DNA of 7,551 nt from JBIOJM01 sp044450785 (GTDB lineage: Bacteria > Planctomycetota > Planctomycetia > Isosphaerales > Isosphaeraceae), in assembly GCA_044450785.1 (NCBI GenBank), contig JBIOJM010000425.1, positions 1-7,551 of the forward strand, given 5' to 3'. Positions 1 through 5,771 of the stretch are shown here, piece after piece. Position 1 is the first letter of the stretch, and each line of letters begins with the position of its first letter. The notes under the pieces are model-generated. The model did not search any database. It had not been told where the DNA came from and was given only the letters and a program-made list of their open reading frames with translations. Made by a program: the position numbers and the translations under genes.

Positions 1-38
1 CTACGGCGGCGACTACTGAGACAGAGCCGGCCAGACTG

Positions 39-299
39 ATGGAACCAGACTCTTTCTCGGGACGAAGCGAGCTGCTGCAGCGGATCGAACGGGTCCTCGA
101 CGAGAAAGTTCGACCCGAGCTCCTTGTCGACGGAGGAAACATCGTCCTGGTCGACATCGACCCTGATCACATCGTCCAGGTTCGACTCACCGGAGCATGC
201 GTGGGCTGTTCGTCGTCGGTCGTGACCCTGAGCATGAGGGTCGAGGCGACGCTCAAAGCCCACGTACCGGAAATTCGGTTCCTCGAGGCCGTTCCTTGA
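39..299 (+). CDS. NifU C-terminal-domain (Nfu-type) iron-sulfur carrier protein
   Basis: This 86-residue protein consists almost entirely of one Nfu domain. Residues 11-40 form the opening helix and the conserved run VDGGNIVLVDID. Residues 54-57 are the C-x-x-C motif (C54, C57), which in this family holds a bridging Fe-S cluster between two subunits. The family carries or assembles [4Fe-4S] clusters in the cytoplasm and hands them to apo-enzymes. There is no NifU N-terminal scaffold domain and no A-type domain, so it is a stand-alone short Nfu. The ATG at 39 is the only start that keeps the whole domain, although the upstream sequence has no strong Shine-Dalgarno match. Its stop overlaps the proposed TTG start of the hemW-like gene, which suggests coupled translation, and a radical-SAM [4Fe-4S] enzyme is a natural client. 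The family assignment is secure; delivery to HemW is inferred. Confidence 0.9.
   Translation: MEPDSFSGRSELLQRIERVLDEKVRPELLVDGGNIVLVDIDPDHIVQVRLTGACVGCSSSVVTLSMRVEATLKAHVPEIRFLEAVP
285..288 (+). promoter_or_regulatory. Ribosome binding site that decides the hemW TTG start
   Basis: A GAGG lies 7 nt before the TTG at 296, inside the last codons of the Nfu gene. No ATG or GTG occurs in frame between this site and the conserved Y-V-H-V-P-F-C segment, so this site supports TTG as the start rather than the far-upstream in-frame ATG at 197. Confidence 0.55.
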
Positions 300-1465
300 T
301 TGCGATTGCCCCGGTCCCGTGCGCCGAGCCGAGCTGGCGCTGGCCTCGCGCAGCTTACGTCCATGTCCCTTTCTGCGCGCACAAATGCGGTTACTGCGAC
401 TTTGCGTCGCTGGCCGGTGTCGACCACCTGGCCGACCGTTATCTCACGGCTCTGGAACGCGAAATCGAGATGTCGCTCGCCGAGCCCCAGGAGGTCGAGA
501 CCATCTTCGTGGGCGGTGGCACCCCGACGCGGCTCGATGCGGGCCAGTTGTCACGGCTGACCGCGATCATCCGGCGGTGGCTGATCCTGGCTCCAGGCGG
601 CGAGTGGACCGTCGAGGCCAACCCCGGCACGCTCGACGCCGAAAAGGCCGACGTCCTGGTCGAAGCCGGTGTGAATCGGATCAGTCTCGGTGCCCAGTCG
701 TTTCAAGCGGGTCTGCTCCGCGTCCTGGAGCGGCATCACGGCCGTGCCGAAGTCGAACAGGCCGTCGAAGTCGTCCGGCCCAGGTTCCCTCATTGGTCGC
801 TGGATTTGATCTTCGGCGTCCCCGGCTCGACAATATCCGACTGGTCGGACGATCTCGAAACCGCGCTCGGCTTCGGGCCCGCCCATCTCTCGTGCTACGG
901 GCTGGTCTTCGAAAAGGGGACCGCGCTCTGGAACCAGCGGCAAAGCGGCCGCGTCCGCCCGATCGACGAGGACGTCGAGCGCCAGATGTACGAAACCACG
1001 ATCGACAGGCTGACCGCGGCTGGACTCGATATGTACGAGATCTCCAACTTCGCCCGGCCCGGTCACGAGTCGAGGCACAACCTCGCCTACTGGGCCAACG
1101 ATGCCTACTTCGGCTTCGGCGTCGGGGCGGCGCGTTATCTCAGGGGAGTTCGATCGGTCAATACCCGCGACCTGCTTGCGTATCTGCGCCGGATCGAGTC
1201 GGGTCAGAGTGCAACCGGCCCTTGCGAAGAGCTGGCGGCGGAGGCGAGAGCGCGTGAGACCGCGATCCTGATGCTCCGGCGGATCCGGATCGGCATCGCG
1301 CGCGACGACTTCCTCCGGAGGACCGGCTTCGAGCTCGATGCTCTGGCCGGCACGACCGTCCTACGGTTCACGAATCAAGGGTGCCTCGAGGACGACGGAC
1401 AACGGGTCCGGCTCAGCCGGGAAGGCTTGTTCGTCGCCGACCGAGTGCTCTGCGAGTTACTCTGA
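296..1465 (+). CDS. hemW: HemW-like radical SAM protein (heme chaperone; coproporphyrinogen III oxidase-like)
   Basis: From the TTG the protein has 389 residues, the usual HemW length. Residues 21-36 carry the radical-SAM cluster motif C27-x3-C31-x2-C34 followed by D-F. True HemN has one more cysteine just after this motif; here there is a phenylalanine, which points to HemW. Further landmarks are GGGTP at 73-77 (SAM binding), EANP at 108-111, the family-typical YEISNFA at 247-253 and HNLAYW at 261-266, the last being a HemW signature. The C-terminal HemW domain spans roughly 310-385. HemW binds heme and a [4Fe-4S] cluster in the cytoplasm and transfers heme to respiratory proteins; it is often mis-annotated as oxygen-independent coproporphyrinogen oxidase. 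An in-frame ATG exists at 197 but lies deep within the Nfu gene and would add about 33 non-conserved residues, so I prefer TTG with a 4-nt overlap (TTGA). Confidence 0.88.
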   Translation: MIAIAPVPCAEPSWRWPRAAYVHVPFCAHKCGYCDFASLAGVDHLADRYLTALEREIEMSLAEPQEVETIFVGGGTPTRLDAGQLSRLTAIIRRWLILAPGGEWTVEANPGTLDAEKADVLVEAGVNRISLGAQSFQAGLLRVLERHHGRAEVEQAVEVVRPRFPHWSLDLIFGVPGSTISDWSDDLETALGFGPAHLSCYGLVFEKGTALWNQRQSGRVRPIDEDVERQMYETTIDRLTAAGLDMYEISNFARPGHESRHNLAYWANDAYFGFGVGAARYLRGVRSVNTRDLLAYLRRIESGQSATGPCEELAAEARARETAILMLRRIRIGIARDDFLRRTGFELDALAGTTVLRFTNQGCLEDDGQRVRLSREGLFVADRVLCELL

Positions 1466-1571
1466 TCGGAGAGCGGCCGCGCAGCGGCGGAGTCCTCGAG
1501 CAAGGGAGCCCGAGCGCCGAGGGCGGCAGGCATAAAAGAAGATGACTTCCGGTCCCGACAGGTGACGGCGA

Positions 1572-2462
1572 TCAGCCTCGGCGAAGTTGATCCGCGCGGG
1601 CAGCCAGCTTGAGCGCGGCCGTGTGGAACAGACCGCGCGCATTGGGCGTGGCCTTCTTGTAAGCCTCCAGGAAGCCCTCTGCCTGAGTCCACGTAATGAC
1701 TTGCATGACCTGCTTGGACATGAGATCGAGCATCTCGTCGATCGTCGCCGCACCGACATCGGCCGCGAGCGAGGCTGCGATCGCCCTCAGATCAGGTGCC
1801 CCCTCCGGCACCGCCATCGGACCGCCCCGGTCGGCAGCGCGCGTCGGGGTCTTTCCCACGGCGGGCGCTTCTCCCTTGGTTTCGACCCAGGGAGCAGTCG
1901 CCGTGCCCATGCCACGACGCCCGCGCTCGGTCGTTTCCTCGTCCTGGTCCTTGGGGGGAGGTTCCTTGGGAACACCGGCCGAGGTATACAGCTTACCGTC
2001 GGCACCCACGCGACCAGGCAGGTTGGGGATCTGGCGAGACTCGATCAAGTGCCGGCGGACTTTGGCCACCAGCTCGCGGCTCACGGCCAGTTCCTCGGCC
2101 ATCCGGCGATCGGACCAGTCGTGATGCAGCTTGAGCTTGACCTCGACCGCCCGGCGTCGTTCGGCTCGGGTCAGCGGCAGTCCATGGAAGAGATTGACGC
2201 TGGCGACGAAATCGAGGGCATCCGTGAACGTTCCCTCGATGATCTCCGCCCGAATTGTCCGCTTGCCCAGCATGACCGCGGACGCGTGGCGGTGAAATCC
2301 GTCGGCCACGAGCATCCGGCCGTCGATGTTGTAGACGGTGATCGGCGGCAGACGATCCCACGAGTCGGCGTAACGCTCGACCGTGAAATCATCGAGGCGA
2401 TCGCGTAGATTGAGGTTGGGGTCGAGCACCAGGTCGTCGAGAGGTATTTCGCGAATCTTCAT
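1572..2462 (-). CDS. ParB N-terminal domain / helix-turn-helix DNA-binding protein
   Basis: From ATG 2462 the protein has 296 residues. Residues 1-90 form a ParB/Sulfiredoxin-like N-terminal domain: it opens KIREIPLDDLVLDPNLNLR and contains ADGFHRHASA at 53-62, matching the box that is GERRxRA in partition ParB proteins. Residues 97-140 form a helix-turn-helix region (LTRAERRRAV, then SDRRMAEELAVSRELVAKV). Residues 150-160 (RVGADGKLY) resemble the short R-x-G-x-D-G-K segment seen after the HTH of many plasmid and phage ParB-like proteins. Residues 165-225 are a polar, probably disordered linker, and 226-296 look helical. No parA lies beside it, so chromosome or plasmid partition is not indicated; a regulatory or nucleoid-associated role is more likely. 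The in-frame region upstream of 2462 (to 2612) would cover the divergent promoter region and lacks domain similarity. The gene converges on hemW, with 106 bp between the stops and no clear terminator there. Confidence 0.82.
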   Translation of the reverse strand: MKIREIPLDDLVLDPNLNLRDRLDDFTVERYADSWDRLPPITVYNIDGRMLVADGFHRHASAVMLGKRTIRAEIIEGTFTDALDFVASVNLFHGLPLTRAERRRAVEVKLKLHHDWSDRRMAEELAVSRELVAKVRRHLIESRQIPNLPGRVGADGKLYTSAGVPKEPPPKDQDEETTERGRRGMGTATAPWVETKGEAPAVGKTPTRAADRGGPMAVPEGAPDLRAIAASLAADVGAATIDEMLDLMSKQVMQVITWTQAEGFLEAYKKATPNARGLFHTAALKLAARADQLRRG

Positions 2463-2471
2463 CGCAGCGGT

Positions 2472-2477
2472 TCCTTT
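2472..2477 (-). promoter_or_regulatory. Ribosome binding site for the ParB-like gene
   Basis: On the minus strand this reads AAAGGA, 9 nt before the ATG at 2462. It fixes the start at the M-K-I-R-E-I methionine and argues against the longer in-frame reading that begins at 2612. Confidence 0.6.
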
Positions 2478-2550
2478 GTTGTCAGCGCGGAAGCGCGGGT
2501 GCGGAGTTGTTAAGAATCCAAACTCTGTCGGGGTAGGATCGGCGGTCGAA

Positions 2551-2577
2551 TCACGCCGGCTTGCGTGAACCTTCACG
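2551..2577. promoter_or_regulatory. Cluster of TCACG/CGTGA half-sites, possible operator
   Basis: Three copies of one pentamer in alternating orientation occur within 27 bp of the divergent intergenic region: TCACG at 2551-2555, CGTGA at 2564-2568 and TCACG at 2573-2577. The first two form a perfect 6-bp inverted repeat (TCACGC, 6-nt gap, GCGTGA). The second and third form another (CGTGAA, CC, TTCACG). Such an arrangement between divergent genes is typical of an operator, and the ParB-like HTH protein encoded alongside is an obvious candidate ligand. The half-site TTCAC/GTGAA also occurs in the ParB site parS, but the spacing here is not that of parS. Function is inferred. No convincing -35/-10 pair was found for either divergent gene. 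Confidence 0.4.
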
Positions 2578-2596
2578 GATTGGCGAAATGACGGAA

Positions 2597-2601
2597 GGGA
2601 G
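2597..2601 (+). promoter_or_regulatory. Ribosome binding site for the epimerase gene
   Basis: GGGAG (within a longer GGAAGGGAG) lies 9 nt before the ATG at 2611. The in-frame TTG at 2602 directly abuts this site and could not be served by it, so ATG 2611 is the better start. Confidence 0.6.
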
Positions 2602-2610
2602 TTGACGATC

Positions 2611-3486
2611 ATGCGGATTGTTGTGACGGGGGCCAGCGGCCAACTGGGCTCCTACCTGATCGATCGACTGGCCAGGGGGCCTCACGAAGTCATCGCCTGG
2701 AGCGGTAGGACACAGAGCGTGCGCGGTGAGCTCACGCTCCAGCCGGTCGACCTGACCGACTCGCTCGCCGTCACCGCGGCCCTCGAACAGGCGGATCCCG
2801 ACGTGTTGATCCACCTCGCGGCGATCAGCTCGACCGAAGCGGTGCGCCGTGACCCAAAGCGGGCCCTCGCTGTGAACGTGTCAGGAACGGGGCTCCTGGC
2901 GGATTGGGCCGCAAAGCACGATCGGCGCCTCCTGTACACGTCGTCCGACCTGGTCTTCGACGGCTCGAAGTCCTGGTATGGCGAGGACGATCCCGCCCTA
3001 CCGATTCTCGAGTACGGCCGGACCAAGCGTGATTCCGAGCCCGCCGTCCTCGCGACTCCCCGCGGATTGGTCGCCCGGCTCAGCCTGCTCTACGGACCGT
3101 CGCGTTCCTTGACAGCGGGATACTTCGACCGAGCAATGGCCACCATGCGCACCGCGACTCCGCAGTCGTTCTTCACCGACGAGTTCCGCACTCCGCTCGA
3201 CAACATCACCGCGTCCCGCATCCTGGTCCGGCTGGCCGAATCGGCAGCGACGGGCTTGATCCATGTCGGCGGCCCGGAGCGACTCAGCCGGTTCGAGCTG
3301 ATGCGACGCGCCGCTGCCGTGCTGGGAGTCGACTCACGCTTCGTCCGCGCTAACCGCCGTGCCGACGTGCCACTGGCCGAACCTCGACCTGCCGACGTCT
3401 CGCTCGACACGTCACGGCTGTTACACCTCTTCCCCGATCTCGAATTCCCTGGGGTTGAAGACGCTCTTGCCTCCTCGGTCTGTTGA
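2611..3486 (+). CDS. NAD(P)-dependent sugar-nucleotide epimerase/reductase (extended SDR, RmlD-like)
   Basis: The protein has 291 residues and begins directly with the Rossmann fold: MRIVVTGASGQLG contains the dinucleotide-binding G7-x2-G10-x2-G13. D49 lies in the V-D-L-T-D segment, HLAAISS is at 68-74, YTSSDLVFDG at 109-118 contributes the catalytic Ser/Thr, and the catalytic Y135-x3-K139 pair sits in EYGRTK. The order G-x2-G-x2-G, SSDxVFDG, YxxxK matches dTDP-4-dehydrorhamnose reductase and related RmlD-substrate-binding proteins, including MAT-beta-like members. No rmlA, rmlB or rmlC is nearby, so the substrate cannot be named. It acts in the cytoplasm on a nucleotide-activated sugar or a similar compound. 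It is divergent from the ParB-like gene, and the promoter of the next gene overlaps its stop codon. A role feeding the downstream envelope genes is possible but not shown. Confidence 0.85.
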   Translation: MRIVVTGASGQLGSYLIDRLARGPHEVIAWSGRTQSVRGELTLQPVDLTDSLAVTAALEQADPDVLIHLAAISSTEAVRRDPKRALAVNVSGTGLLADWAAKHDRRLLYTSSDLVFDGSKSWYGEDDPALPILEYGRTKRDSEPAVLATPRGLVARLSLLYGPSRSLTAGYFDRAMATMRTATPQSFFTDEFRTPLDNITASRILVRLAESAATGLIHVGGPERLSRFELMRRAAAVLGVDSRFVRANRRADVPLAEPRPADVSLDTSRLLHLFPDLEFPGVEDALASSVC

Positions 3487-3512
3487 CGAGGACCATGCGG
3501 CCGAGTCATAAT
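3483..3512 (+). promoter_or_regulatory. Sigma70-like promoter for the sulfatase-like gene
   Basis: TTGACG at 3483-3488 (5 of 6 matches to TTGACA) and CATAAT at 3507-3512 (5 of 6 matches to TATAAT) are separated by 18 nt. The -35 box overlaps the TGA stop of the epimerase gene. Transcription would begin near 3519, leaving about 75 nt of leader before the ATG at 3595. This is the best promoter match I found in the window, and it makes the sulfatase-like gene the head of its own transcription unit. It is called from consensus only. Confidence 0.55.
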
Positions 3513-3594
3513 TCCCGGTTCGGCCGGAAAGCTCGCATCGTGCGGCGAACCACGCAGGCATGACGCCGAAAGAGGCCGTATCGCGGAGCCGTTC

Positions 3595-5256
3595 ATGCAA
3601 TCACCACATGACGAGCGGGGTGGCGCCAGTCTGGAAGGGACAGCGGTCGATCGACCTGGTGCGGGGTCGCGCCGCCAGAGCTCGGCGATCGGGAGCTGGG
3701 CCGTCCATCCCTTTTTCTTGGCGACGTACCCGATCCTGGCGCTCTTCGCTCAGAATGCGCACAAGGTGCGGTTGCCCGATCTGGCCCGGATTACCATCGT
3801 GGCTCTGGTCGGTACGGCGGCGATCTGGCTGGTCTTGACTCTTCTCCTCAAGGACAGGCGTAAGGCCGGCTTGATCACGTCGACGGCCGTCGTGCTGTTC
3901 TTCGCATACGGCCTGACCCGTGAGGCAGTCAACAATACTCTCTCAAGATTAAGCGTGTACTGGGTGAGATCCGACATCAGGGTCCCTCCCGCGGTCGTCC
4001 TCGTGCCCGAAGTCGTCTTGCTGGCAGGGCTCGCCTCCTTGATCGTGCTCAAGCTCAAGGACGCCGGCAGACCGACGGCGTTCCTGAACGTCTTCACGAC
4101 GATCCTGATCGTCATTCCGGTCGCACAGGCGATTCGGGTCAAATCGGCGACGTTGGGACGTCCGCCGCACCGACCCACACCATTCAAACTGACCGCCACG
4201 TCCGAGCGGTCTGCCGCTCCCGATATTTACTACATCATCCTCGACGGTTATGCACGCACCGATGTGATGAGATCGCTGTTTGACTTCGACAACGCCCCGT
4301 TTCTCGATCGACTCGAGCGCCGAGGTTTTTACATCGCGCGACGCAGCACGGCCAACCATTGCCAGACGGTGCTCTGCCTTTCGGCCTCCTTGAACGCCGT
4401 CTACCTCGACGATCTGGTCAAGGGCCTCGGCCCCGACCAAACCGAGCTGACGGACTTGATCGGGCGGAACAACGTCGTCGCGAGCCTGAAGCCGCTCGGC
4501 TACAAGGTCGTCAGCTTCGCCACCGGATTCGATCCGACCGAGCATCCGGAGGAGGACGTTTATCTTTCCCCCTATCCCCATCCGAGTGGGTTCGAGCGGA
4601 TCGTGATCGACATCACTCCCTTGCGGGTGATTTGGCCCGACCCGAGGCAGTTCGATCCCATCACTCAGTCGCGCGCCCGCACCCTCTACGTACTCGATCA
4701 CCTTGCCGACATCGCCAAGGATCCCGCACCCACCTTCACGCTCGCTCATCTTCTTTGCCCCCATCCCCCGTTCGTTTTCGGCGAAACTGGCGAAGACGTC
4801 GGCGCGCGCTACTTGAATTTCATGAACGCTGACGGAGACAGGAACCGCGGCCGGTTCCGTGATCCCGCGCAATACTGCAAGGCCTATCGGGGCCAGGCCG
4901 CATTCATCACCCAGCGGATCGAACAAACGATCAACCGCATCCTGGCCGAATCTCCCAAGCCTCCGATCATCATCCTGCAATCCGATCATGGCTCGGAGCT
5001 GAACCTTGACATGAGTGACGTCCACCACACCGATCTCAAGGAACGAATGAGCATTCTCAACGCCTATTACTTCCCCGGCCGCCGCCATGAGGCCCTCTAC
5101 GACCGGATCAGCCCTGTCAACTCGTTTCGCGTGGTCCTGAATACCTTCTTCGCGGCAAACCTGGAACTGTTGCCCGATCGCAGCTTCTACTCCACCTGGA
5201 CTGACCCCTACCATTTCATCGACGTCACCGACGACGTTCGTTCGCCGGCCGATTGA
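3595..5256 (+). CDS. Membrane-anchored sulfatase/alkaline-phosphatase-superfamily protein
   Basis: The 553-residue protein has a polar N-terminus, about five membrane helices (roughly 38-55, 63-85, 90-107, 132-153 and 162-181) and an extracytoplasmic catalytic domain from about 208. The first helix contains HPFFLATYPILALFAQN. The catalytic domain opens DIYYIILDGYAR, where D217 is a metal ligand. T258 in N-H-C-Q-T-V-L is the likely nucleophile, H385 and H390 lie in HLLCPHPPF, and S463-D464-H465-G466 is the classic metal-binding SDHG motif. The layout resembles lipoteichoic-acid synthases and phosphoethanolamine transferases rather than soluble sulfatases, because the C/S-x-P-x-R formylglycine motif is absent. 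It probably transfers or hydrolyses a phosphate-linked group on an envelope glycan or lipid; the substrate is unknown. The ATG at 3595 has GGAG 6 nt upstream (3585-3588). A long open frame on the opposite strand is only its codon-bias shadow. Confidence 0.82.
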   Translation: MQSPHDERGGASLEGTAVDRPGAGSRRQSSAIGSWAVHPFFLATYPILALFAQNAHKVRLPDLARITIVALVGTAAIWLVLTLLLKDRRKAGLITSTAVVLFFAYGLTREAVNNTLSRLSVYWVRSDIRVPPAVVLVPEVVLLAGLASLIVLKLKDAGRPTAFLNVFTTILIVIPVAQAIRVKSATLGRPPHRPTPFKLTATSERSAAPDIYYIILDGYARTDVMRSLFDFDNAPFLDRLERRGFYIARRSTANHCQTVLCLSASLNAVYLDDLVKGLGPDQTELTDLIGRNNVVASLKPLGYKVVSFATGFDPTEHPEEDVYLSPYPHPSGFERIVIDITPLRVIWPDPRQFDPITQSRARTLYVLDHLADIAKDPAPTFTLAHLLCPHPPFVFGETGEDVGARYLNFMNADGDRNRGRFRDPAQYCKAYRGQAAFITQRIEQTINRILAESPKPPIIILQSDHGSELNLDMSDVHHTDLKERMSILNAYYFPGRRHEALYDRISPVNSFRVVLNTFFAANLELLPDRSFYSTWTDPYHFIDVTDDVRSPAD

Positions 5257-5581
5257 TGCCGATTGCAGCGAACCTTCTCGAGTCGCCCGCATCTCGCGCG
5301 GACACTCGAACTCAACTCGGAATTCCATCGATGGGTGGAGCTCCGGAGCCGAACCGGGTGCGTCACCACGTGCTGGAAGCCCCGTACTCTTGTTGAGCTG
5401 AAACGACGCTTCGGGACTTGATGACCACTCATGAGAGGTCAGGGCCGCGTTCTCGGCCAGCCGAAGAATTCTCAAAAAAGGCGGGACAACCCGCGCCGCG
5501 ATGACGCCGAGAACATTAAGAGGCTGGCAGCCAGACGGTTTTGATTGTTCTGGGTCCTTGATGAGTGAGTCGGAGGGCATG
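5257..5581. other. Intergenic region without a convincing gene
   Basis: These 325 bp separate the sulfatase-like gene from the small membrane-protein gene. They hold a weak 46-codon reading frame (5256-5396) that overlaps the preceding stop as TGATG, a hairpin with an adjacent A6 run (5474-5494), and the in-frame upstream ATG codons 5501 and 5561 of the next gene. I found no good -35/-10 pair. The possible upstream extension of the next gene (5501-5581) lacks the conserved signature and a ribosome binding site, so I treat it as untranslated. Confidence 0.5.
5474..5494 (-). terminator. Possible intrinsic terminator on the minus strand
   Basis: GCGGG (5481-5485), a 4-nt loop ACAA and CCCGC (5490-5494) make a 5-bp all-GC hairpin. 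An A6 run at 5474-5479 precedes it by one base. Read on the minus strand this is a GC hairpin followed by C and six Ts, the form of a rho-independent terminator. No minus-strand gene lies to its right, so it would stop only antisense transcription. The stem is short, and it may have no role. Confidence 0.35.
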
Positions 5582-5767
5582 ATGACGACTGACTGCATTG
5601 GATACTTACTGAACTCTGTCGGAACGTTGCCCCCCATTTGGGGTTACCTCGATCCGGGGACAGGGAGCATGATGCTGCAGATCGCGCTGGCCGGTGTGCT
5701 CAGCGCTTCGTTCTGCTTGAAATCGTGGTACCGGCAGTTCCGACTGTCGTGGCTTGTTCACAAATAA
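5582..5767 (+). CDS. Small membrane protein with GYLDPGTGS signature
   Basis: This 61-residue protein has a short polar N-terminus, the segment GYLDPGTGS at 21-29, one hydrophobic helix at about 29-46 (MMLQIALAGVLSASFCL) and a basic tail (KSWYRQFR). I recall very small proteins with Y-L-D-P-G-T-G-S followed by a single helix near sulfatase-like and methyltransferase genes in planctomycetes and some other bacteria; their function is not known to me. The ATG at 5582 is preceded by GGAGG (5572-5576) at 5 nt; ATG 5579 is too close to that site, while ATG 5561 and ATG 5501 lack one but remain possible, giving 68 or 88 residues. Its TAA is only 4 nt before the methyltransferase ATG, so the two are almost certainly cotranscribed and translationally coupled. 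It could be a membrane partner or anchor for its neighbours, which is inference. Confidence 0.75.
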   Translation: MTTDCIGYLLNSVGTLPPIWGYLDPGTGSMMLQIALAGVLSASFCLKSWYRQFRLSWLVHK

Positions 5768-5771
5768 GGAC

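Noticed and set aside
1..19. Possible end of an upstream gene (Y-G-G-D-Y-stop)
   Set aside because: A frame ending in TGA at 17-19 is open from the window edge, but five codons cannot show that a gene is there.
319..1257. 312-codon + strand frame inside hemW
   Set aside because: It is arginine-rich, low in recognisable content and out of frame with the radical-SAM protein; a shadow frame of high-GC DNA.
1466..1571. Bidirectional terminator between the convergent hemW and ParB-like genes
   Set aside because: Only a short hairpin (GCCGC, GCA, GCGGC at 1476-1488) without a T-tract is present, so no intrinsic terminator can be supported.
1587..2408. 273-codon + strand frame opposite the ParB-like gene
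   Set aside because: The minus strand carries clear ParB-N and HTH motifs; this frame has none.
2551..2577. A true parS centromere site
   Set aside because: The parS half-site is present, but the halves are spaced and partly everted rather than forming the continuous 16-bp palindrome, and there is no parA.
3949..5637. 562-codon open frame on the minus strand opposite the sulfatase-like gene
   Set aside because: It mirrors the codon bias of the + strand gene, has no recognisable domain, and the + strand product has clear catalytic motifs.
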